DNA from: Cryptomeria japonica | Lineage: Eukaryota > Streptophyta > Pinopsida > Cupressales > Cupressaceae | Assembly (NCBI RefSeq): GCF_030272615.1 | Contig: NC_081415.1 | Coordinates: forward strand, 626,199,740-626,263,739 | Reading direction: 5' to 3' | Length of the DNA: 64,000 nt | Part shown: positions 24,251-36,100 of the stretch, in pieces | Layout: every line of letters begins with the position of its first letter | Numbering within the stretch: position 1 is the first letter of the stretch | Position numbers and translations under genes: made by a program | The notes under the pieces: model-generated | What the model was told of the DNA's origin: nothing | The model's database searches: none | What the model saw: only the letters and a program-made list of their open reading frames with translations

Positions 24251-25322
24251 AGGAGTGTTGACTAGAAGAAAAGCAAGGGGGAGTACTTGTCTGCTCCCTA
24301 AAATTGAGCCCAAAACAGCAAAGGAGGCTCTAAAAGATGAAGACTGGATCAAAGCTATGGAGAAAGAACTGGAGAACAAAAACGTAATAGGCACCAAGTG
24401 GGTGTTTAGAAACAAAATGGATGAAACTGGTCAAGTAGTAAGAAACAAATTAAGGTTAGTCTACAAAGGGTATGCACAAGAAGAAGGTTTGGACTATGGA
24501 GAGACCTTTGCATCGATGGCCAGACTAGAAGGAGTCAGAATCTTGCTTCCTTATGATGCCTACAGGAAGTTCAAGGTCTACCAAATGGATGTCAAATCGG
24601 CATTCTTGAATGGTGTTCTAGAGGAAGAAGTGTGCATTGAGCAATTGGAAGGGTTTGCTTCAGAAGATGAAAGAGACATGGTATGTAAGCTAAAAAAGGC
24701 TTTGTGTAAGCTAAAACAAGCACCTAGAGCTTGGTATGAGAGGCTGCACTCATACCTGATAAGTATAGGGTTCATGAGAACCAGTGACAACAGTAACTTG
24801 TATTTTAAGACTGGACAAGAAGGAAAACATCTAATTGCAGAGAATTTTGTAGATGACATCATCTTTGGAGGAGATGATGAAATGATCAGAGGTTTTGCAG
24901 AAGAAATGAAGAAAGAATTTGAAATGTCCATGATCGGTGAAATAAAATTCTTCATCAGTCTGCAAGTTTCTCAACTAAAGAATGGTATATTCATTAGCCT
25001 GACCAAATATATAAGGGAAATATTTAAGACCTTTGGAATGGAAGATTCCAAACCAGTTGGAACCCCGATGGTTACAGGTTGCAAGCTCTCCAAAAATGAT
25101 GAGGGTAATGAAGTGAATGAGACACTATACTGATCCATGATCGGTAAGTTGCAGTATGCAATGCACAGTAGACCGGATATAGCACAAATAGTTTGCCTAG
25201 TTGCTAGATTTGTTGCAAATACAAAAGAGACTCATATGGTGGCGGTTAAGAGGATATTTAGATATCTTAAGGGGACTTATGAGTATGGTCTCTGGTATCC
25301 ACATAAGGAGATTTCAACCTAA
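24251..25322 (+). pseudogene. reverse transcriptase of the copia element
   Basis: An almost complete copia RT: NVIGTKWVFRNKMDE near 24383-24427, the first catalytic aspartate in YQMDVKSAFLNG near 24580-24615, CKLKQAPRAWYERL near 24708-24745, and the catalytic FVDDIIFGG near 24846-24872. A TGA at 25131-25133 sits in LY-stop-SMIGKL, where relatives have an arginine codon. CGA to TGA, the usual effect of methyl-cytosine decay, would explain it. The frame then continues to 25322. Confidence 0.9.
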
Positions 25323-25798
25323 GTGTCTTCACCGATGCAGACTGAGCAGGGAACATTGATGACAGAAAGAGAACTAGTGGAGGTGCATTCTTTATTGGAG
25401 ACAGGATTGTGTCATAGACAAGCAAGAAACAGAATTGCATCTCTCAATCCACAGCTGAGGCAAAGTATGTGGTTGTTGCAATAAGTTGTACACAGGTAGT
25501 ATGGATTAAGCAGATCTTCGAAGGTATCCAAGAAAAGGTGACTGAACCTGTGGTGATACACTGTGACAATACAAGTGTCATCAACATATCAAAAAACCCG
25601 GTAATCCACTATAAGACCAAGCATATGGCAATAAAATACCATTAGCTTAGGGAACAAGCGCAGGAGAAAGAAGTTAGACGGGAATATGTGCCAACCAAGG
25701 AACAGGTTGCAAACATATTCACCAAGCCGCTACCTAAGGATACTTTTGAGTATCTCAGAGGTAAGCTAGGGGTAATTCCCCTACATGCTCTAAGGTGA
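25323..25798 (+). pseudogene. RNase H of the copia element
   Basis: Translation follows DRKRTSGGAFFIGDRIVS, the STAEAKYV block, HCDNTSVINISKNPV, and YVPTKEQVANIFTKPLPKD, then ends near 25798. Stops occur near 25320, 25343, 25418 and 25644. These are the standard copia RNase H motifs. Confidence 0.88.
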
Positions 25799-26127
25799 GT
25801 GAAGATTGGAACAACATCAATCCGGTATGATTTTCCTGAAAATGTTTTGTATTTGGATTGATGATTATGGACTACTCCTGTTAGGGGGAGCAGTCATTGC
25901 AGCATATGAAATAAAATGTCTTGACTACAACTTTGGCATTGTTGTCAAAGGGGGAGTGAAGTCAGATGGAACATGAAGGGAAATGAAGTCAGATGTGACA
26001 TGAATGGAAGCCAGTGAAAGGGGGAGTAAGATCTTTACTCAAGATCAAACAGAGTAGCAGATCAGTACAGCACAAGTAGAAGTGACTGGTTGCTAAAAGA
26101 GAAGTTTGAAGTGTTGTCATCAATGCC

Positions 26128-26139
26128 AAAGGGGGAGAT
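26128..26139 (+). other. polypurine tract of the copia element
   Basis: AAAGGGGGAGAT directly before the 3' LTR. Confidence 0.88.
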
Positions 26140-27646
26140 TGTTGGCATAAATGATGGTGTTGGCACAACCGGTTCATCAGTTAGTATTCTCATTGATGAC
26201 CAACACTTATCGGTGAATAAGGCCAAGTTCATAGGCAAGAAGATGTTGGAAACCTCAATGGTTTACTCATGGTTGCAAACAGTATGGAGGATTCAATGCT
26301 TCCCTAATATGCATCATTGACACACTTAACCAGTGTGTTGGTAGAAGACTAATCAGTTGAATGATAAACAGAGTAGTCGATCGGTCAGTCAAGCACCCGA
26401 TAGGTGTTGAGGTCAGTTTTTTAAAACTGGCAAATTAAATGATGATGCGGTCACAAGAGGTGACTCGGATTACAATCTAGTAGTCTTATGCACGACCAGA
26501 ACACTCTGGACAGACAGGTGATCAGTCTAATTGATGATCAGTGACCGATGGCAAAAGGTGAAGAGTTCCATCGGTGAACTGATGATGTGGGTTGAAAGAT
26601 GATATCCACTGGGAATCTCGGAGCAGTGACTGGTAAGCTGGATGCAATGACCAAAGGTGAGTCAGTCATGGCAAGATATCATCAAACAAACGGATAGTGA
26701 AGTCTACAACAGTTAACAAACAGTTACGGTGAGATTTGTGCAGATTTTCCAATTCACATTAAGAAGGCAAAACACGACCTAGAGGTTGGTGAAATTATGA
26801 GTTGCAGAGGCAGTCAAGGATGAGTTGCTGGCGAGATTGAGGGAGAGCGCGTTGAATTTCAAATCTACCGAGTGTTAGGTGTAAACTAATTGAGGAATCA
26901 GCGGGTATGTGTTGGGGAAATATGGTATAAAAGTTTTTGGCGAAAACCAAAATGATTGATCGTAAAAATTGCAAAGTCCGATTTTGAGGAGAGGCACAGC
27001 AAGGTGAGAAGAGGGCAGAACTACTAAGTGAATAGCAATGTGGTGAAGAGTGTGCAGAGCTCGGATAGTGTGAAGAGCAGATAAAGAATGCAGAGCACCA
27101 GTAAAGTGCAGAGCAAGTGTGATGCAAAGCACCGATAGAGTGCAGAGCAAGTGTAACTGGTGGTCAAACCGAAGAGCTTCATTTGGATCTGATTAAGCTA
27201 AGAGTAGCTATTACAACAGATCAATCTCTTCGTTGTTTTCTAATAACTACAACAGTAAGATCCCTTAACTGGGTGAACCTTAATAGGTCCCTTTGTAAAA
27301 TCCCTTAACCGGGTGACATCTTAAAAAATGATCCTAAGTCCTTTAACAAGGCTACCTCTAACAAAGTAAAGATTCTAACAGGCCTTAAAGAAAATCCCTT
27401 AACCGAGTGGCACCTAACATGTCTTTGTAATCTCTTAACAGGGATGGCTTTTCACTGGGCATACTTCAGGAGTGCAGATTTTTTGAGTTTCTACTCACAC
27501 CGTGGTTTTCTCCCATTCGGGTTATCAATGGTGCTTTTACTGATAAGCATTGAGTTTGAATAGTAGTTTTGATTAAGGTTATATCTGAAACATACCCATA
27601 TAGTGTTAATTCACCCCTCCCCTCTCAGCACCGGTTGGGACTAACA
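26140..27646 (+). repeat. 3' LTR of the copia element
   Basis: TGTTGGCATAAATGATGG .. GGGACTAACA, diverged copy of 20242-21837. Confidence 0.92.
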
Positions 27647-29755
27647 ACATACACCTATATTTAGAGGAATCCAAGTAATGTACACCAAAGATATAATATT
27701 TGTTCATTATTACACTTTAAAAATATTATATTATATTTTTATTAAACTGTTGACCACAACAACAAAAAAATCTATTACAACTATATTATTATTATAATAA
27801 TAAATTGATTGTGATAATTAAAAAGTTAATTGATTGCATGAGAGACGCAATCGATTGATTAGTTAAACTTTGAGTGTGTGATTTGAAAGGTTGAAGTGAA
27901 GATAAAATAATATAAAATTAAAAATAATAATAAACTGATTTTTTTATTTTTTTCATACATTTAAGGGTCACAAACACATCTATTTAATGCTTCTAAGTTT
28001 TTATTGGACATTTTTACATCTATAAGTGAGCATTATATGCCTTCAGCTCTTCAGCGTAATTGGGTACAAGTGGCTCCAAATCAGATCTCTAATCAGTTCC
28101 TAAAATGTCGTTTGGTTCATAATTGTGTCTTAATTTTTTTCTCCTATAAAAGTGTTTATTTATTTAAATCAGATCTCTAATCACATCCTAAAATGTTTTT
28201 GCACTTATCTATCATAATCACATTTTTTGGCCTCCACAAATTGTCAATAACACAAAATCTTCATTTGCCAAAAGATGTATTAATGATCTAACTTTAATAT
28301 TCCAGAACAGGAAATCCTATCAATTCAGCATGAAGCCCAATAATTCTCTAAGTAAAGCTAGTATTAAGACACTAGAATTTACTTATTCATTGGCTTTAGA
28401 CCATGGACGACACAAGCACCGTAAACAGCCCCCAGGATGCTTTAAGTTCAGAAATGTGAAAAAAATTATGCATTAACTTCTGAACTTGTGTACGAAGACA
28501 CTGTTTGTCTTCACCTTTGTATGTATACAAATAACTGATTCGGCCCTGAGCCCTGCCTGCCTTATCACAATAAAAAACAGGTTAAATTGAACGGTTAACT
28601 CATCTTTCAATAAGAGTACTGATGGTTCTTGTGACACCTCCCAACAATCATTCTATTCCAAGATGACGTCAAAGTTAAATAGAGACGTTAATCCATCTTC
28701 ACATAAGAAATCTGATTGTTCTTATCAAAACACCCAACCTACAATCATTATATTTCCTCATGTCCAAGTTTTATCACAAATATACCAAAGCAATCATATT
28801 TCACCATGTTCAGTCCATGCTGTCAACAAACCCTTAAATACAAATATGTGCCAAGCTAAACAAGCATAAGCTTCTCTACACAGAAAAACAACTGTAACCT
28901 TTCCTTCCTCTGCAAGAAAACAAAAAAGTTAACCTTGTGGTCACAAGAATTTGTTCGTATTCAACTCTATAACATGATTAATCAAGTAAAAATATAGGTG
29001 ACAATTAATAAATACCAACTCATCCATGCCTAATGTCGTGAAATTTCAAGCTGAAAATCTTTTAACTGGAAAGAAGACTTGCACATAAAAAGTGCACTCC
29101 ATATTTCTACTCTTCCATCCCATGCTAGAATACAAAGACTATTGCTTGTACTTAAAAAAAAAAGTTCCAAGATTATACCAGAACAGTTTGGTGGAAAGTA
29201 GCCTGTAACAATATTAGTTGCCAATAACTGGCAGCTACAATATACATTAATGGGGCCCCGTAATAAGCTTCCAATCAAGGCCTATTTGAGGGATTTTCCA
29301 ATGTTTGATTTTTGAACCTATGAGGAAATTTACAGAAATGTGAACAAATGTAATCCTCCATATAGCATGAATCAAGTATTTTACATCATTGATAGCAATC
29401 AATATGAGACACACGTATACATCTTCAATTAAATATGCATTTATCTTGGATTTCTGGTAAGGAAAAACCCAATCCGTGGCTTAAGAGTAATCCTTCATAG
29501 CATGCATTTCCACCATCCTCTTACTGGTCAAAAGAAGAAAAAACAGCAAGAATCAGAACACCATTAACTGCCTCATAGGAACTTTCAAAACCATTCACCA
29601 AAACTGCTCCAAATACTTCAAGGTTTAAAACCCTCTTCAATTGCTGGACGCCATACCCTGTTTTCTCATATTCTTCAATTGGGTATAGCTCGATTCTGCA
29701 GCACACAAGGAACCCCGGTGACTAATAAAATCAGTTTTTACTAGTTTCCTCATTG
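27647..29755. other. AT-rich spacer including the likely SPY 3' UTR
   Basis: No supported coding frame. The right part should hold the 3' untranslated region of the minus-strand SPY gene. The first clear AATAAA on the minus strand that I see downstream of the SPY stop is at 28155-28160, but that would make a 1.6-kb UTR and is uncertain. A short repeated phrase AATCAGATCTCTAATCA occurs at about 28079 and 28167. Confidence 0.5.
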
Positions 29756-30174
29756 CTAAACAGGCCTTGACTCCCCTTTTATATTTCCTTCAGGAGGGGG
29801 CAAAATGGACACAGGGAATGTGACAGAATTGACACCATTTGCTAGAACACTGTTACAAGGCAAAATCTCTCTTACATTTGTATCATTATGTATATCCTGA
29901 ATAGAAACCCCTGTGTTGGGGGTAGGCCTTTCAGGTAGGCTTTCCTTATCATGATGCCTTAGCGAAGGGATATCTCCTTCACAATACCGTTGCCATAAAT
30001 ATCGGTATTTCGACTCCAAACCTTGAACAAAGTTAGCACCATCACAAAGCTGAGACCTCAACATTTGATCCCGAAGACTTATTCTTAGAGATGAAAGTGA
30101 TGAAATGTCAGAAGCCAACTCCAATGCCTTGTTGATATACTCATCTTCATTTTGAGCAATTAATCTTTCCAAAC
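29756..30174 (-). CDS. SPY: SPY terminal exon
   Basis: 419 bp, acceptor CTTCTGCAG. Starts GLERLIAQNEDEYINKALEL, keeps the C-terminal SPY block up to WQRYCEGDIPSLR, then a variable tail and stop. The intron before it spans 30175-46799. Confidence 0.94.
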
Positions 30175-33100
30175 CTGCAGAAGCACAGAAACAAGAATTG
30201 AAATAGTACAAGCAAAGGCTGTTCCTTCAATAAACAAACATACATTCAACAAAAATTGGACTGCCAGCTGTTGTTATAAAATCACAAGAGACTACAAAAT
30301 CAAGTATAACATCAAATTCTAGGAGTTCCAATGACAAATATTTAGCCACTAAATCAAAAGAGAGAAATTCATGCTCGGTAGTATAGTTTAAGTACAATGA
30401 TTCATGTTTAGAGATCATTTTTTATTTTTAACACTGGTTCTGTGCCTTTGCTACAGAAGTGTATATAATTAATTAAAAATATGTGGATGAAAAAACTGCG
30501 TGAGTAATGCAACATTGAGAATCGTCAAAATAAAACATCCATGTACATGTCTTAAAAATGTATTTCTAACAACCAACCGATATTACAAAACCCCCCAAAA
30601 AATATACTGGTACTTGTAGATGTTTTAAGTATTCATACTAATAGAGGTTTTCTGAAAAATTAAGTACCGTTTTTTTTAGGAATACATAATTTGTCAAGTA
30701 GACAGTAAATAATCATGTATTTTAGCACCTACACATATGCAGAGTGGTATATCACTTCTTTTCTAGAAAAAAATAATATTAAATATAGAAAAGTTTACAA
30801 AAGGAAGCTAAAATATGAGCTGCCTCATAAACAAAACAGTTGGGAACAGATCCAATACAAATTACTACCACGCTGAACTGTGAAACACAAAAGAATTAGT
30901 GCCTGCTTTGTTTAGTTCCAGATCTCTACAGTATGTATGGAATCTTCATGTGCTGTAGAGATCTGGCACTCTGGGGCTTGTGCCAGCTCACTGTCGCTAG
31001 GGGGATCACTGGAGCCTGTGTGGTACTGACAACTGTTTCTGAGAGAGTTAAACCACAAGTAATATAACGTGTTTAGAAGGACCAGGTGATAAATTACTTA
31101 AATTCATAAAAAACTAAATTAGTCAGAAATCCATATACCAAAATTTCACCCTTTAGGCATTAAGATTGATGACTGCACATGCATCATACATCAATGGTCA
31201 AATCATCAACATTAGTCTATAATTAGATAATTACAGGTAAAAAGCTCTGTTCATGAGCTGAAAAAATGAATTACTGTAGGCATGAAATTGACCTCAGAAA
31301 CAACCAGAAGAATAACTGAACAGCAGAAAACAGGAGACAGCTGGCCATTTCTAAAAGCATAGAATTACCGTAAAAAAAACATATAATCGATATAATTATC
31401 AATATAAGCATAAGAAGTGGAAGCTGAACACAGAGCAAGATCTGCAATTCCATACAACATGATGACAACAGAATGAGGAAGAATGTTTATGATGTTAAAA
31501 GCTAACTTCAAATTATAGTTTCACACAACTAGTGACTTACTACTTCTTGTGACCTTTTCACACATCGCCCCATTGCTAACGGGGACCCCCTCTTTTCCCG
31601 CTTTCTCCGTTGTTAGGTTAGGGTTTTGGCTGCTTAGTGGGCAATTTTGTGTTTCTCATGACCGAGTCTCGGAGTTTTGGTCATGCCTAGTGCCGTTTAG
31701 GGTTTTTGAGGTTATAGGATCGGGCGCATAAAATTGAAATTTTAATGATCCTAGTCTTGTCTAAGTGTGTTGACCCTTTTGGAGCGTTAACATGTTTTTT
31801 AAAATGTCCTCGTCGGTGATTTTAAGTGCTAAGGTGTTTTCAAACCTTTTGGAGTTGTTTTCTCGCTCCTAGAGAATTATTTAAGTTGATTTCGCACTTT
31901 GTTCCGATGGATTTCCTTGTGTTACGCTCCAATTTTCTGATGAAATTGCCTAAGTCCAATTGAGTTTTATTAAGTTTTGAAGTTTCTAAGTCATTCTAAG
32001 TGGAAAAATCATCATTTTCCGGATGAAAATCCATATTCTAAGGGTTTAAAGGTCAAAATTTCATACTAGAGGTGCTTTTCCCCTCATATTCCAAACTACC
32101 CATGGTTTTCCCCTCTCAGAATCCAGACTGGACATGGATTTCCCCTGAAATCCATACTTGCTCCATTTTTCCACCACTATGAATCCATACTAGGGTCATT
32201 TTTCCCCTAGAAGCATAAAATTTGACTAAGTGTCAGGATTTATCGTGACTACCCACGTTTTTCCCCTCTCAGAATCCAGATTGGACATGGATTTCCCCTG
32301 AAATCCATACTTGCTCCATTTTTCCACCACTATGAATCCATACTAGGGTCATTTTTCCCCTAGAAGCATAAAATTTGACTAAGTGTCAGGATTTATCGTG
32401 ACTACCCACGTTTTTCCACCAGGGAGGTATGGACAAGGTTGCGGATGACGTTTGCATTCATTCCACACCTGGGTCGATTTTCCACCAGGTCTTTTGTGAC
32501 AAGTTTTGAAGATTTTTGTCCCGATTTTCATCCAGACTAGTCGATTTTCCACTGAGAGTGTTTTTCATGATTTTTGAGTCCGGATTTTCATCCAGACTGA
32601 GGTCGTTTTTCCACCAGAGAGGCAGTTTGAATAAATAAAGTGATTTTTAAGTCCGTATTTTCATCCAAACTAAGGTCGATTTTCCCCTAGCTCCCTTTTG
32701 TGTACATTTTGATGGATTTGTAGGAAATTTTTGTCCATACTAAGATCAATTTTCCCTTATGGGGAATATTTTGACGTTTTAAATAATTTTGATGGGATTT
32801 TTTAATCCCTAACTGGATCGTTTTTCCCAAGTGGCTCAAATTTTGATTTAAATTGCAATATTTTAATAAAGAGAACCTTGTTTAAATTGTTTTTTCAATA
32901 AAGCAACAATTATTTAATAAATTTCAAAAACAATTAAATGATTTGCAATAAGCATTTAATGTTTTCAACCTTCTAGAAACAAATCAGTTTCACTCAAGCA
33001 AGTATAAGAACAAGTGTTTTATCTCGCATTGCTTGTGTGGTGAAAGTTGGTGATGAAAGCAAGTTTGAAGAGAGGAGTCCAGTATTATTTTATTATTGAA

Positions 33101-36100
33101 TTTGCCAAGTGTCTCCATGCAAGGGCGATTTTCTCTATTATTGGCGATTTTTGATGAAGTGTTTTGGTGGAGTAGTTGAAGACTTCTATTTACTTCCTCC
33201 ATTTTTCCAGCTTCGTGATTCACTCCATTGCTGCCATTGAGGTTCCTTGACTCCATTGTTTCAGATTTTTTATTTATGGGAGTTAGTGATTTTTTCCTAG
33301 TTTGGCAACTTTGATGATTTTAGAGGGCTCCTACCTCTAAGTTGGCGATTTTCCTTGGGGCTGCCATTTTTGCTGCTGTTATCAGACTGGTTTGCTGCCA
33401 TTGAAGACCCTTCATGCCACAATTTTTGGTCAAGTTCGCCATTTTTGGAGAAATCTACGATTTTTGGTGAAGGGGCGATTTTTATGTTTGGGATTTCTTC
33501 CTCCAACTTTGATGATTTTCCTTGATGCTGCCATCCTCACTTGCTGTTCTCAGACCATTGTTGGCAGATTGTATGCAGATTGAAGACATGTTTCAGATTT
33601 GAAGGTGGCACCATAGCTGGGAAAATACGATTTCTATTTGGCATGTATTTGTGGCATATTTTGATGGATTTCATACATGTTTGATACCGCCATTGCCCCC
33701 CACTTGCTGCCATTGCCTCAGATCTGAGCCTAAACGCCATTATTGCAGCAGGGGTGACCTCCATTGTTGGCTGTCCATCTATTTTCAGACTTAAACTTTC
33801 ATTATCAGCCAGCTCCAACTTCAATGATTTGCCTTTGGGAGAGTTTTTAAAGTCATTTTCAGTCAATCACTTGACCATTCGAGGGCTGTTACAGGTCTGC
33901 AACTTCGCCATGGCTGCTTGTCCTCAGAAAATTTAACTCTTACCAGCCATACCATTATTCCCGGGTTTGACTTGCTTTCATTGTATAAGTTGTTTTCCAT
34001 CAAATGTATGCACATTTAGATAATTGCAACATGTTTTGAGAGGTTTATTCATATAGTTGCAGGTTGTCTTCAGATTTGTGACCTCCATTGTTGACTGCGG
34101 AAGGTGTCTTCAAACATAACATTTTGTGGTAACACAACCTTTCACACCTTTCCCTAGTCACTCTTGATCCAGTATACTCCTTTGCACTATGATTTGCACG
34201 AAATTTCTAAGTATAAGGAGGTGTTGATTTCATGAAGATTTCATACCCTAATCTTGTCACATTTTGTATTTAAAATTGTTAAGATCTACCTAGAGTGTGG
34301 ACTATTTTCTTGACTTCATACCCTAATTAGCCTAAAATCATTAAGAAGTCAAGAATTCTATTAAGAATATTATATTTTTTCCTAAGTTCTAACTTCAAGC
34401 TTCGTACAGGTGCGATGTCGAAGTCCGGATTTAAGGAAAGAAGAGAACAACAAAAGATACTAGAGACTGAATTCTATCCAGAATACAAGATGTCATCCAA
34501 ATGGAAGGAGATTACGGATACAAACATGCATTTCCTGAGCCTGAACCTGATGCGACAACGGATAGGAGTCGGAAATCATATCCCTTCCCCAACGTATGTA
34601 AACATTATGAAGAGTGGTATTTTTCAAGCCGCTGGATTTCCAGTCCATACAATGCAGTGAGTTTATCCTGGAGTGTACACGATGTTATGATCCTCACTCG
34701 CGAATGATCAAGACTCCTAAGGGCGTTGTCATTGCCTACCTTGTTGAGGATACGATTGTTCAGGTGCTTGGAATTCCACGTGGAGCAGACATGAAGAATG
34801 CAACTAAGGATGAATATAAAGAGCAGTACACGAAGAAGATGGATGCGTGTAAGAATATAATAAACAAAGAGTGGATGATCGAGCCTAGGCTTCATCATTC
34901 CAAGGCTCCCAAGACACTCATGTGCACAGACTTCAAAGAGGAATATAGTGACTTGGTATTCCTACTCAACAAAGTGATGGGGATGCCGCAGGGTGCAATA
35001 TGCGATGGATGGATGTTCTACTTCATCCAGGATTGTCTTAGAGGGGCATTGATAAATTGGTCTAGAAAAATAAGTGACAATCTGAACTTTCAACTGAGGA
35101 ATGTAGAGCGGTCCAAGTCATTCACCATAACTTCCTACTTGGTGTACCTGCTTGCACGGTTTGTTTCATACAAAGGATTGATATGTAGAGGTGAAGTCGG
35201 GAATGGGCAAGGACAATTCAGGAGTCATGAGCGCTATCCCCAGCTGAACATGTATAGAATTGAAGACTATAAGAGAGTGAATGGTGTATTCACAATGTAC
35301 ATCACGCGGATGCTGCAAGGCGAAATCCACAAAAGATCGTCCAAGGAGGCAACAGAGCTAATAGTGAAATATGGATCGTGGTATATTCAGTTTCCTACTT
35401 TCACGTACCTTAGGATTCATGGGTTTCAATCCGAACCCTATAGGCTTCCTAGGTATCCGTTCGACAGAATAATCTTGTTGGAAGTGGTGAGACAACTTCT
35501 AGAGTTTGATTCCATTCGGAGAGAGAAGCGTAGGACAGGCATGACATTCCCTATTTCAGTTGGGAAGACGTTGGAGGTTTGCCAGTCTACCTTAGACGCC
35601 AGCACTGCGAGTGAGGAGTTTGCATTCTATCGATTTGCAACCTTCAAGAAAAGAGAAAGATTCGATCCAAATAAGAAAGTTGGAAGGATCGGGGGAGAGA
35701 AGTTCATCCACAAGGTAAACGTAGAAGATTATTGGGCCAACCTGATGGACGAGCAGGCAATGAAGAGACGAAAGTGGTCCAGAATGTCAGTGGATTTCAT
35801 GAGGAAGTGTGGACTTTTCCTCATTCCTGATCAGGTGTTAGATGATAGGGATCATACGCATCCACAGTATGAAAATGAAATGAAGGCGGCAATCTTATTG
35901 CCTAATTGGTCAGAATCAGAAGAGATTGATCTGAATGTATTGATGAGAGAGGTCTTGAGTTTCTCCCATACATGGGTGGATATTCAGATGAATAAGTTAA
36001 TTGACATGGGCATTTCCCAATTTTCCACGGGGACGTGTCCCCCCCCTTTTTGGCCCCGTCTCGGAGACAAGGACGTCTCTGGGACGGGGGGACGGGGACG

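Larger units (their letters stand above)
20242..27646 (+). mobile_element. Ty1/copia LTR retrotransposon, decayed
   Basis: LTRs at 20242-21837 and 26140-27646 both run TGTTGGCATAA .. AACA and flank gag, protease, integrase, RT and RNase H in the copia order on the + strand, with a Met-tRNA-type primer site and a polypurine tract. The LTRs differ at many positions and by indels (1596 against 1507 bp), so this insertion looks older than the gypsy element. The flanks GCATG and ACATA give no exact 5-bp duplication. Gag and pol are interrupted by several stops, frameshifts and an integrase deletion. Confidence 0.93.

Noticed and set aside
22811..24955. Minus-strand frames of 96-125 codons across the copia pol
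   Set aside because: Shadows of the clearly recognisable + strand RT and integrase.
28663..28869. 68-codon + strand frame left of SPY
   Set aside because: No recognisable features, AT-rich, antisense to the expected SPY 3' UTR.
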